Assembly (NCBI GenBank): GCA_033032865.1
Contig: JAWHQI010000099.1
Location: 4,019,501-4,083,500 of the forward strand
Length of the DNA stretch: 64,000 bases
Reading direction: 5' to 3'
Origin: Dactylorhiza incarnata
Taxonomy: Eukaryota > Streptophyta > Magnoliopsida > Asparagales > Orchidaceae
Each line of letters opens with the position of its first letter. Position 1 is the stretch's first letter. The notes below the pieces were generated by a model, which was not told the DNA's origin, searched no databases, and was given only the letters and a program-made list of their open reading frames with translations. The translations under genes and the position numbers were made by a program. Shown here piece by piece: positions 1 through 9,056 of the stretch.

Positions 1-111
1 CGACGTTGCGTCGAATACTATTCGACGCATATTGACTTAACCTTGATTTTCCTTTCTTAGAATTCATATTCAACTCATTTTCAGGGGTTTAGAGAAATCA
101 TTTTCCCAACA
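1..111 (-). repeat. 3' LTR of element A, truncated by window start
   Basis: Nearly the same sequence recurs at 6165-6274 at the outer end of the 5' LTR. Position 111 is the U3 start read on the minus strand. It holds one dyad of the family, with arms near 8-14 and 21-26. Confidence 0.9.
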
Positions 112-125
112 ATCTCCCCCTATTT
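112..125 (-). promoter_or_regulatory. Polypurine tract of element A
   Basis: The minus strand reads AAATAGGGGGAGAT directly before the TGTTGGG start of the 3' LTR. This is the expected plus-strand primer site. Confidence 0.85.
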
Positions 126-311
126 GTCTTAACCCTATTTAGAGGGAAATCACATCATTTGTAGAGAAAAGAAATATGTCAATCAAGTAGAAAAGAAATT
201 GTAAAGAGAGATCATATAACCAAATTTTCCAGAATTATATAAACAGACTTCATGTTCATACCAATTAGTATTTAACTATAGGGTAAAGTATATCAGTATT
301 ATTTTCAAACA

Positions 312-2058
312 TTACTCAGGAGGGGTAGGAGGAGTCTTTCTCTTTCTCTTGAATACTACTATTTTAGGAGAGGGGGGTTTCTCCTTCTCAGTTGCAGGAA
401 GTTCACATAGCCCCCCCTGAGCAGATTGCTCCCCCTGGGATGGAACTTCCTTGGATCCTTCTACTTCTTCAATTTCTTTATCATCTTCAGCCCCAGCTGT
501 ATCTGACTCCTTAGCACCTACTTCAGCCAACACATCATCTGGATGTCCTTTTTCATTTTCAGCTTCATTCATAACAGAATCCAGCTCCCCCTGAGTTTCA
601 GTTTCTTTATTTTTCTTACCATCTGCCATATTTTCCTTTTCAGCTTCATTGTCTGCTCTGCTTGCCTCCCCTTGTAATAGTACCACTTGATTTGCAGCCT
701 CTCTTGCTATATTAAGTACCTCTATTGTTTGTTCTTCAGAGTGTAGCTCAGGTACAACTTCATTTCCAATTGTCTTGAGAAGTGCAAGACTATCATCTTT
801 TGAGGAAGGAGGGGACTTGTGAGAGAGAGATTTAGGATTGGAGAGCTGCTCTTCATCTAGATTCTCACCCTTCTTGACCTTCCTTGCCAGGGAGGTTAAG
901 AAAGACCTGGTTACTCTAGAGGAAGAGAGAGAGTTCTTCAGATTTTGCACAGAGGCACTGACCCCATCTATTTGGGTGTGCATGTGAAGGATGGAGGAAT
1001 GAATCTGGGAGCAGTGCTCATCCAGCATTGCTTCGAATGTTTAAGCTGCTGATGCAATGCACTAAGTAAGGAGGGCTTCAGTGGATGCAGATGGTTCATG
1101 TTGTGGTTGGTGATGAGGAGAGAGTGGTGGAGGTGGTGATGAGGGTGGAGAAAGGTTAGTTGATGTATGAGGTATTGGTGATAATGGAGGTGAAGAGGAT
1201 GAGAAAGTATGAGGAGGAGGAGATGGAGAAACAGGAGAGTTAGGAGGAGAGGGAGTCCTTTCAGGAATGGAACCATGCTTAGGGATTTGCCTGGTCCACT
1301 TGGAGAATAGATCTATTGACATTCTTTTCCCTGGAGGAATGGGGATTCCTTTTGACCTACAGAGGTCAGGGAAGGAGTGGAAGAGTACTTGACTCATAAT
1401 CCTCATATATGCATTTTCTTTGTGTGAGTATTTGGAGCCTATCATCTTGAGCAAGCATGTGGCCCAGTCCACCTTCTTCTTCAGCACAAGGGCCCCCATG
1501 ATGTTCAGTTGCTGCTTGGGTACTGCATCATGGGCTGAAATTTTGCATAGTAGTATCTTTCCTACTATATCTTCTAGCAGTCTGTACTCCTCAGAAAAGT
1601 CTATTTTCTTTAGATGGATTGGTTTATCCTTTGAAAACTTCATGGTGGTTAGCAGATGCTTGATTTCATCAGGTGTGAGGTCTATAGATTCATCACCTAA
1701 TAAGGGAATGATGAAGACTTATGAGGTTACTCTTTAGAAATTGATTTCCTTTCCCTATTTTATTTGAACAAAGATAATATTAGGATATACCTGATGGAAG
1801 ATCAAAGGTGGTCTTAATATGTTCTGCAGAGATTGAGACTGGTGTCTCATAGATTGTTCCCTGGATTTCTCCTTGTTCCGACATCTGAACATGAGTCATC
1901 AGCTCTGTGAGCTCTGTTTCCAGGAGCTTGCATCTTGTGGAGATGAGTTTGTCCAATCCAGCTTCAGTGAAGAGAGCTATGATGTTCTTATAATTTTCTG
2001 CAGCGGCTTGGAAGGAGTCGAGGTCAATGTCGAAACCAAAGTTTATCTTGGGAGCCAT
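312..2058 (-). pseudogene. ORF2 of element A: accessory protein gene with one intron
   Basis: Exon 1 is 2058-1791 and exon 2 starts at 1696; the intron is phase 1. The joined frame gives about 300 codons to a stop at 1062. It then runs in the same frame past two stops into 238 more residues ending at 312. The first part holds a conserved block (GKILLCKISAHDAVPKQQ) that resembles the putative plant transposon protein domain; this match is from memory and tentative. A proline/serine-rich linker follows. The C-terminal part is acidic and ends in a basic run (KRKRK) that looks like a nuclear localisation signal. A CT-rich stretch ending in TTAG lies about 40 bases before the ATG and may be a splice acceptor. 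The role is unknown; a decayed relative lies at 7029-7850. Confidence 0.7.
1697..1790 (-). other. Spliceosomal intron in ORF2 of element A
   Basis: On the minus strand the donor is CCATCAG|gtatat and the acceptor is ttattag|GTGATG, 94 bases, phase 1. Removing it joins FDLPSG to DESIDLTPDE. The plus-strand relative at 7029-7850 reads FDLPTG then SDSNELTGEE with no gap at that point, which confirms both splice sites. Confidence 0.87.
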
Positions 2059-2159
2059 TTTAGGTCAGTGAAGGAGAGGAGGAAATGGCTGGACTAAGGA
2101 GCAAGAAGGATGAATGATGCAGAGTAGTGAAGGTTTCTAACTGAAGAGTCTTTTTAAGT

Positions 2160-2425
2160 TAGGTGAAGCGTCGAAACGGGACTCAATTCGAGGCTTATTC
2201 GGTACTTCAGTGGATGTGACCAAAAATATTTTAGTATTGCAGCTCGTTTTTATGAAGTCGACGTCATGATGAGTAGAGTTTGACGTGAGCGTCGATATAA
2301 TCTGATTTGGGATGATAGGGTTTCCTATCGACGTATGCGTCGATTGGAGTCGACGTTTGCGTCGATGTCACTTATTGAGTTGAGTCATCGACGGTGCGTC
2401 GATTAGAAGTCGACGTGACTTTTGA
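2160..2425. repeat. Internal CGTCGA dyad array upstream of ORF2 in element A
   Basis: About eight copies of CGTCGA or TCGACG, several paired as short inverted repeats (for example gcgtcgat near 2338 and 2360, and tcgacg near 2353). The block lies between the gag segment and the ORF2 start at 2058. A similar block precedes ORF2 in relative K. Confidence 0.75.
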
Positions 2426-2479
2426 TTTTCCTGAAGAATTTTAGGTGTTTATTTCTTTTTATCTCTTCCTAGTTCTAAG

Positions 2480-2790
2480 TCAGTCTTGGACTAATTTTTT
2501 TTTTACAGATAGTTTGATTGGTTGTGCCAACATTATTTGGCAAGGTGGCCAGTTTTGTTACATATATGGCACTTGATTATCTTATTCTTATGATAATTTG
2601 AGTTTAGAGAAGGATAGAAGGGTTGATTAGGATAGAAAGTTTGATTAGGATGGGAATTTTGGTTATCAGGTTTAGGGTAGAAATTTTGGTTAGGATAGAG
2701 GTTTTAATAAGGATGGAAATCATGGTTAGGATGAATGGATCCTGAATGGGAATTATAGAAGGTTTTTGGAGGATAGGCATTTAAGTTGCT
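2480..2790 (-). pseudogene. Gag tail with second CCHC zinc knuckle, element A
   Basis: Read on the minus strand, the segment begins with asparagine/proline/tyrosine-rich repeats (units like NQTFYP). It ends with a zinc knuckle CHICNKTGHLAK followed by a stop where the last Cys is expected nearby. It is cut off from the main gag by the stop at 3234 and by the dyad block at 2800-3030, so it is probably dead. Such a knuckle would bind RNA in a working Gag. Confidence 0.55.
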
Positions 2791-2799
2791 CTGAATTTT

Positions 2800-3030
2800 T
2801 GTGCATCGATATCTATTCGACGCATGTTGATAGTTGCTTCGATTTATATTCGGCGCTTTCTCCCAATAGCGTTGATCTGATATCTACGCATGGAAAAAGT
2901 TGCGTCGATTGGAAGTCGACGTACTTTTATTCAAGCATCGAGTAGAGGTCGAGGCATCTGAGAGGTTGCGTTGAGTAAAAATCGACGCACTATCATTTAT
3001 GCTTCGATATAAAGTCGATGCAACTGTATC
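2800..3030. repeat. CGTCGA dyad array inside the gag region of element A
   Basis: At least six spaced dyads of the form GCGTCGA-N(4-8)-TCGACGC occur about 35-40 bases apart, for example tgcgtcga at 2900 with tcgacg at 2916. The copies are imperfect; most differences are CG to TG or CA. The block separates two stretches that look like parts of one Gag, so it may be an insertion into coding sequence. Confidence 0.75.
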
Positions 3031-3233
3031 TTCATACATTTTCTTTTTCCCTTTTTTCTAATTTTGTTCTTTTATGTATTGTTTCTTTTGGCTTAGTTGA
3101 TTCTTCAGATGAACTTTGAGAGTCATCAGCTGAATAATATGATGTTTCATCAAATTGTTTTATTTCCTTGAGGGAGTCTTCTTCCTTATTTTGTGAGTCT
3201 TTTTCTTTGTTTGATTTGATGGGTTTTTGAATT

Positions 3234-4838
3234 TTAAGGGATCATCCAAGCAGGTTTGTTGGATGGAACTTGGCTGGTTGAGGGATCAGCCCCTAGACCA
3301 AGATTTTTATGTCTCCTTGTTTGTTGTTCAGTGATTTCCTTGAGAGTTTGGCTTCTCATTTTTATTGATTCTTCAAAAGATTTTGCCTGGGATACCTTAT
3401 CCTTAAGGAGCTGGTTTTCTATTCTAGCCCTTTCTACCTCCTTTTCTATGATGTTAGCCCTTAATTCATAATTTTTAGAGCATTTAACTTCTCTACTTCT
3501 CTTGTTTTTAGCCACATTGATTTGTTCTTTTAGATCTTTAATTTCTTGTGTAGCTTTTAGTTCATCTAGACACATACCCATAAAATCATTTATGAAATTA
3601 TCACTTTGAAAATCTATTTCATCAAAAATGCTTACCTTATCCTTATCCTCGGATTCCTCTATGAGAATAAGGCTATCTTCTTTTTCATCTTCAGAAGATA
3701 TGCTTTCTTCTGATCCTGTCTCACTCCATGATTTAACACCATCATCATTCTTTGAGCCTTCAAGGGCCATTAAGCATAGATCTTCTTGCTTAGGCTCTTC
3801 ATTGTCACTCTTAGAAGAGGAGTTGTCCTCAGAGTCTGTATCACTCCAGGCTTCTGCTATAAAGCCTCTTTCTTTCTTCTTCCCCTTTTTCTTGAGATCT
3901 TTCTTTTTCACATCTTTCTTTGTCTCAGCATTTTCTGGACATTCTGGGGCAATATGTCCAGGTTTCCTGCAGGAGTAACAAATAATTTCTTTAGTAGGAG
4001 TTTTGTCATAACTTGGTTTTGACTCTCTCCTTCTTGATTCATCTATCCTGACCCATTTCTTGAATTTTCTGGCCAGGAAACTGAATAGTTCTTCTTCAGT
4101 GACAGAGCTTCTTTCTTCTGTTGCTTTTAATGCAATGTTCCTGTCTTTTGAAGAAGTTGGGGTTTTTTCTCTTCTCTTCTTCTCTTCTCTGGTTTTCAGC
4201 AGTTGCTCATAGGATCTGAGTTTTCCTAAGAGAGCATCTGTTGAAATTTCCCTTTGTCCTCTTGTGTCTCTTATTGCCCATATCCTTGAGTCCCATGAAC
4301 TTGGGAGACTCATCAGCAATTTGTCATTGATCTCTGTGAGAGAGATTTCTCTATCCAAGTCCCTTAGTTGATTGATGATCAGACTGAATCTGTCATACAT
4401 CTCAGAGATGCTTTCTTCAATCTTCTTTTGGAAGTTCTCATATTGAGAGATCAATAGAGCCTTCCTATCTTTTCTTTCATCAGCACTTCCTTCTACCATC
4501 TTTATGAGAGCCTCACAAATTTCTTTGGCTGATTCACAATCAACAACACTTTGAAAGATTTCATCAGAGAGGGTTGAGACCAGAATATTTACAGCTTTTG
4601 CATCACATGTTCCTGCCTTTTTCTCTTCAACTGTCCACTCAGCCTTTGGGACAAGTGTTTGAGTCACTTCACCAATTGAGTCTTTTCTATAAGGCTTGGG
4701 AGGACTTGTCAAGATAACATTAAATAAATCTTCATCAATAGAATTCATATAAATCCAAATTCTTGTTTTCCAAACTGCAAACTTTTCAAGATTGCACAAT
4801 GGTGGTCTGGTGGAAGCATAATCTTTGATTTGTGCCAT
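3234..4838 (-). CDS. gag: Gag polyprotein of element A (UBN2-type, CCHC)
   Basis: Gag forms the virus-like particle and packages RNA. The start at 4838 (MAQIKDY) is chosen over one eight codons upstream because the gags of C and F begin at the same place. The 534-residue frame is open. Residues about 5-200 match the copia-type Gag-polypeptide/UBN2 pattern, including NLEKFAVWKTR, and SADERKD followed by YENFQK. A CCHC knuckle CYSCRKPGHIAPEC lies at about residues 287-300. Acidic serine-rich and coiled-coil segments make up the C-terminal third. No pol follows. Of the related gags in the window only this one is uninterrupted, so A may be the youngest of the group. Confidence 0.88.
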   Translation of the reverse strand: MAQIKDYASTRPPLCNLEKFAVWKTRIWIYMNSIDEDLFNVILTSPPKPYRKDSIGEVTQTLVPKAEWTVEEKKAGTCDAKAVNILVSTLSDEIFQSVVDCESAKEICEALIKMVEGSADERKDRKALLISQYENFQKKIEESISEMYDRFSLIINQLRDLDREISLTEINDKLLMSLPSSWDSRIWAIRDTRGQREISTDALLGKLRSYEQLLKTREEKKRREKTPTSSKDRNIALKATEERSSVTEEELFSFLARKFKKWVRIDESRRRESKPSYDKTPTKEIICYSCRKPGHIAPECPENAETKKDVKKKDLKKKGKKKERGFIAEAWSDTDSEDNSSSKSDNEEPKQEDLCLMALEGSKNDDGVKSWSETGSEESISSEDEKEDSLILIEESEDKDKVSIFDEIDFQSDNFINDFMGMCLDELKATQEIKDLKEQINVAKNKRSREVKCSKNYELRANIIEKEVERARIENQLLKDKVSQAKSFEESIKMRSQTLKEITEQQTRRHKNLGLGADPSTSQVPSNKPAWMIP

Positions 4839-4926
4839 GTGAAAAATAATTGTTAGAAACATATAGATATATAAATAAGAGGTAGGATCTTTTTGATCAA
4901 GGAGTTAACCTTTTTAGATCAACCAA

Positions 4927-4938
4927 GCACTGATACCA
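4927..4938 (-). promoter_or_regulatory. Primer-binding site of element A (initiator tRNA-Met type)
   Basis: The minus strand reads TGGTATCAGTGC two bases inside the LTR end. It differs at one position from the usual plant copia TGGTATCAGAGC. Confidence 0.85.
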
Positions 4939-4975
4939 ATTGAAAGTGCACAGTTAACCTCACTAGAATTCTCTA

Positions 4976-4993
4976 GAGGGGGGGGGGGGGGGT
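4976..4993. repeat. G-run near the U5 end of the element A LTR
   Basis: CTCTAGA is followed by a run of about fifteen G and TGAATAGAG. The same motif with a different G length recurs at 17265 (C), 24552 (F), 21376-21422 (D, opposite strand) and 23275 (E, opposite strand), and in weaker form at 14173 (B). Confidence 0.8.
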
Positions 4994-5202
4994 GAATAGA
5001 GATTTAAAATATTTTGTGCAATTATATATATTTATATGTGGTGATCACAGATTAAGGCTTCCCACACACCAACAAGAATTAAATAAGTAAAAAAGTAAAT
5101 GCAAGAAAAGAAATCACTGCACAACACAAGGAAATATAGTGGTTCCCCAAACTTTGGGTAGTCCACTCTTCTACCCCCTTGGTAGGAAATTCACTATCTT
5201 GC

Positions 5203-5340
5203 ACTGAGTCTTTTGATAAGGAGACTCTTAGAACCACCCTGAGTCTTTTGATAAGGAGACTCTTAGAACCAACTGAGTCTTTTGAAAAGGAGACTCTTAG
5301 AACCAGTACAACTGAATTTTTTGAAGAGAGATTCTAAAAA
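5203..5340 (-). repeat. Tandem leader hairpins, element A LTR
   Basis: Three units of about 33-37 bases have the stem GAGTCT/AGACTC around a TTTGATAAGG loop (first arms 5206-5211 and 5222-5227). A fourth unit has a different stem, GAAT (5314-5317) and ATTC (5331-5334). They lie between the TATA box and the primer-binding site, so they are expected in the RNA leader. Confidence 0.75.
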
Positions 5341-5675
5341 CTCTTTTACAATATGTGAAAGTGAAAACAAGAAAAAGGAGAAGAAGTATTTAAGACAAGA
5401 AAGAATCTTCTTCCTAGCAAGAAGATTGGAAGCACAAGAAGTAGTGAATGAAATCTCTCTTCTATAGTGAGAAGGAAATTGTAGGCCTTTTCTCTCTTTT
5501 GTGAGAGCTATCAGAGTTTGCAGCAGTATGGCTTCAAAGTGAGAAGGACAAGGAAGCTTGATCTTTGCTGCAGCACTATTTCTCAATTTTCTCTTTTCAC
5601 TTGGGAGCTCTTACTCTTTTTCAAATGTAAAATGGTGGATCACTTCTCTCTTATGTTCTCTGCCGACCTCCTTGT

Positions 5676-5684
5676 TATTTTATA
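5676..5684 (-). promoter_or_regulatory. TATA box of element A 5' LTR
   Basis: The minus strand reads TATAAAATA about 590 bases from the LTR outer end, between the dyad array and the leader hairpins. Confidence 0.6.
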
Positions 5685-5957
5685 GCACTGTCCATTCAAA
5701 TAATACTATATGAGGATAATTGATTAGCAGACAGAGAAATAGAAAGATAGAAATATTTCCATAATAATTATATCAATAGAAGGAAAGAATTCATTCTGAT
5801 TTCAAATAATGTCCATAATGGATTTAATCAAATTAGCCAAGAATTCATTAGAGGAAAAGAATAATTCAGAACGGCTATAAAGAATAATTTGATTCCATAT
5901 AAATCAGATCTATGAAAGAAGGAAAGAGATCTGGCGATTTTTGAATTAATCATAGAA

Positions 5958-6190
5958 ATCGACGTGCGTCGATTACTATTCGACGTAAGCGTCGAATTCG
6001 TCCTGGCTGGACGTCGAGAGGAGAATAAGGAAGGTGCGTCGACTAAGGTGCGTCGACTTCTCAAGATGCGTCGACTAGAAGTCAGAGCTACGTCGACATA
6101 GGATACGTCGAATTCTTCTTAAAGGTACTTCGACTCATTCTGAAAGAAACGTCGATACTACTTCGACGTTCCGTCGAATACAATTCGACG
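5958..6190. repeat. U3 CGTCGA dyad array, element A LTR
   Basis: About fourteen CGTCGA/TCGACG cores occur in 230 bases. Several form dyads, for example gcgtcgat at 5966 with tcgacg at 5979, and cgtcgaat at 6171 with attcgacg near 6184. The array lies upstream of the TATA box. Confidence 0.85.
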
Positions 6191-6274
6191 CATATTGACT
6201 TAACCTTGATTTTCCTTTCTTAGAATTCATATTCAACTCATTTTTAGGGGTTAAGAAAAATCATTTTCCCAACA

Positions 6275-6514
6275 GTAACCTAGGTCCCTTCTAATGTTTG
6301 AATTACCTGTGCAGGGTTAGGTAGGGTCCCCCTTAGGAGAAAATGGTGTGGGAAGAAAGATGAAGGTTTTGATTAAGGAACAAGATTTACTCAAGGGAGT
6401 AATCTTTGCCTTATCCTACCTAATGGTTATTAAAATTTTGTTATAATCTATTTTCAATAAATATAATTGCTGGGAAAAACAACAAGAATTTTCTAAATGA
6501 ATAGATGTGTTCAA
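6275..6514. other. No gene seen between element A and the next dyad block
   Basis: The stretch is AT-rich. I see no frame, repeat or element boundary beyond the possible target-site bases gtaac at its start. Confidence 0.5.
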
Positions 6515-6910
6515 TCAGAGGTGCGTCGAATAGAAGTCGATGTACCATCGACTTCTACTCGACGCCAGCGTCAAGAAGCACTCAAAGTGGACAATTCGAA
6601 TAATATTCGACGCAGTGTCAAGTTCATATTGACGCATACGTTGACTTATTGAATGCTGAATAAATTTGAAGTTACGTCGATTAAAAATTGACGTAACATC
6701 GACAGGACTACGTCGACTTAAGGTCTGCTGAACAGTCTTGAAGTTAGATCGAGTACTAGTCGACGCAACGTCGATATAATAGCGTGCGCGGAATTGCTTC
6801 TTGAAGGCAATCTCGACACAGCTTTGCGTACCAAATAATAAGTTTTATCGACGGTGCGTCGACCTAAACCTTAAGTTGTGGCGACTCATCTGCTTTTAAG
6901 CAATTACTGC
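6515..6910. repeat. CGTCGA dyad array upstream of ORF2 relative K
   Basis: Some fifteen cores are present, with dyads such as tgcgtcgaatagaagtcgatg at 6521, and tattcgacg or attgacgca variants further on. The block ends about 120 bases before the ORF2 start at 7029, with a CT-rich stretch between. This is the same order as in element A at 2425-2058. Confidence 0.8.
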
Positions 6911-7028
6911 GTCGAAACATTTACGTTTTTGAATTTTCCTCCTCTTGCTCTCTTGCTCTCTTGTTCTCCAGCTCTCCCATGCCCCTCTCTCTAATTTTCT
7001 ACGTGTGTTTTATAGGTACCATCACTCA

Positions 7029-7850
7029 ATGGCCCTTCCTAAGATTAATTCTGGGTTCGATGTGGATATTGACTCTTTCAGCGCTGCGGCCGACAGCTTC
7101 AAAGCCATCCTGGGCTTGTTTCAGGATGCTGGCTTGACCAAACTAATATCCACCAAGAGCAAGATACTTGATATAGAACTAACAGAGTTTAAGGAGTCTA
7201 TATAGATAGAAGATGATGGCTCCTTTAATGGGAAAGTTTCTGAGGCAGACATTCTCATCATAGAGGAGCTGCTGAGCTAGACTTTTGATCTTCCAACTGG
7301 GAGTGACTCCAATGAGCTGACAGGGGAAGAGACTAAGAAAGCTCTAGAGATCATGCCGTTCAGAAAGGAGAAAGCAATCAATCACAAGAAGATTGATTTG
7401 GGAGAAGAATACAAATTTCATGCTGACATTGTGGGAAAAGTGCTGCTCTGCAAAATCTCTGCTCATGATGCTATACCAAAGCAGCAAATGCAAATAATGG
7501 GAGTTCTGGTCCTTAAGAAAAAAGATAAATTGGGGAAGGTGCTTTCTGAAAATGATTGGGCACAAGTACTCTCACAAGGAGAATGCTTACATGAGAATAA
7601 TGAGTCAAGTGCTCTTCCAACATTATCCAAGCATCTGCAAATCCAAAGGAGTTCCCACACCTCCTGGTAAAAGGATAAATATTGGGATCTTTTCCAAGTG
7701 GACCAGGAAGATTCTAAAGCCTGGTCAGTCTGCACCTTCTCCTCCTCCATCTCCCCCTCCTCAAATTTCTGAAAGATAAATACCAGATCCCCCAAGGGAT
7801 AGTATTCCTCCTCTGGACACTATTCAAGAAATCATAAACATTGTAAAGAT
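7029..7850 (+). pseudogene. Element K: intronless, decayed copy of ORF2
   Basis: The start MALPKINSGFDVDIDSFSA aligns with MAPKINFGFDIDLDSFQA of element A. The frame carries stops at about 7203 and 7278 and a frameshift near 7550. It continues through GKVLLCKISAHDAIPKQQ, the segment GKRINIGIFSKWTRKI and proline-rich sequence. It lacks the intron seen in A at 1697-1790, so it may descend from a spliced RNA. A CT-rich tract ending in CTCCAG about 60 bases before the ATG may be a splice acceptor. No LTRs of its own were identified. Confidence 0.75.
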
Positions 7851-9056
7851 CATGCCTTGTTATCTAGTGCATTTACTCATGATTGTAGAGAACAATGTAG
7901 GTAAGCTTTAAGTCCAATTCTCACGAGTGGAAGTATTATAATTGATAATGATGTGTACAATAAATGTTTTGATAAAGCATACAAGTGTAGAAATCAAACC
8001 ACATGAAACTATGTAATGTAAGAGCATAAATTGAATTAAACAAAAACAACTTTACTTTCACAAATTTCAATGCACTATAGATTTTTTTTAATGAGATGGG
8101 GTGAAAATTTTGTTTGCAGAAGACATTTTACAATTCTTTCCAATGTGCTCAACCTCACAATGCTCATTAAGACTTATCAGGAGGTTCAAGTAGTGCTTGG
8201 TGGAGTTATCCTTGTCATTCATTTGTTGCTTTTTAGACTTAGTGACAAAGGACTCCGAATTCACTTGTTTAGCAAACATAGTTTATATTTTGTTTTGAAT
8301 TTTATTTACCACATTTCTCTAAATACAAGTGCATGAAAAACAAAGAATTCAAGAAAGAATTCAATGTTGTGTAGGTAAACTATTTATGAAATTCAAAATA
8401 AGTTCTTATGCTACACAACCATGTAAAATAAGATTTAAAAACACATGTATATTCACCAAAAAGTGTAAGTGAGAAAATCATTATCAAAGATAAAAACTTT
8501 ACTCATACTTAGAGGCATGTAAAAGCATTTCGACATATGTTATCTATTCTCAAACTCTTTGCACATTTGAAGATAATTAATTTTGAAGGCATGATTAAAT
8601 CAAAACAATGTTTTTAATGAAACTTGAAGGTTTAAATTAAACATTGTAAATAATCTTGAACAAATATCTATATAATCATCCTTGAAATCAACATTTAAGC
8701 TTATAGTAAATTTTTTGTTGTTAAGTTTTGAAAGAAAATACCAACACATTTGTAAAAACACAAAAAAAAAATTCTGAGCATAGAAGCTAACGCCAGGCGT
8801 TAACTTCTTAACGCCGAGACAGAACACCAATTTTTGATTTTTTTGAAAAATATTTTTCATGATACATTTGTAATATAAATAGGCCTTCATATAGTTGAAA
8901 TTTCAGACATTATGGAGTTGATATGATGGCCTTTTTAGCGTGTTTTTCGTGGTTTTCCCATAGTTTTTAAATTTTTATTGATTTTTAATTAATAATTTTT
9001 TTAAGAGAAAAAAAATATTAAAGTACATAAAATAATTTGATAGCTTTTTATAAGGG
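7851..9056. other. AT-rich stretch, probably 3' untranslated part of element B plus unassigned sequence
   Basis: No convincing gene is present. One TAACGCC dyad (near 8790-8818) matches the dyads of the element B LTR, so sequence to at least that point probably belongs to B. No 3' LTR of B was found: the expected start tgttggacctg does not occur left of pol. Confidence 0.45.
8790..8818. repeat. TAACGCC dyad downstream of element B pol
   Basis: The stretch reads gctaacgccaggcgttaac and then ttaacgccg. The core TAACGCC-a-GGCGTTA is a perfect inverted repeat and is shared with the B LTR. Confidence 0.7.

Larger units (their letters stand above)
1..6274 (-). mobile_element. Element A: non-autonomous copia-like LTR retrotransposon with gag and ORF2
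   Basis: The element runs on the minus strand: 5' LTR at 4941-6274, primer-binding site, gag, ORF2, polypurine tract and the first 111 bases of the 3' LTR at the window edge. The two LTR ends match, both reading TGTTGGGAAAATGA on the minus strand. No protease, integrase or reverse transcriptase can be found in the 4.8 kb interior, so it must have been moved by a relative. This is the layout called TR-GAG, with an extra spliced ORF added. The base after the 5' LTR starts a candidate target-site duplication gtaac at 6275-6279; its partner lies outside the window. Confidence 0.88.
4941..6274 (-). repeat. 5' LTR of element A (1334 bp)
   Basis: It begins TG and ends CA and is bounded by the primer-binding site. 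U3 lies at the right end because the element is on the minus strand. From U3 inward it contains a dyad array (5958-6190), a TATA box (5676-5684), tandem leader hairpins (5203-5340) and a G-run with TGAATAGAG (4978-5000) close to the primer-binding site. Confidence 0.88.

Noticed and set aside
8088..8279. 63-codon frame with CEVEHIGKNC as a zinc knuckle
   Set aside because: The Cys and His spacing does not fit CCHC and the flanks have stops; probably chance.
7851..9056. A 3' LTR for element B
   Set aside because: Neither the start tgttggacctg nor the TTCGTCGAACG array of the 5' LTR occurs here; only one dyad does.
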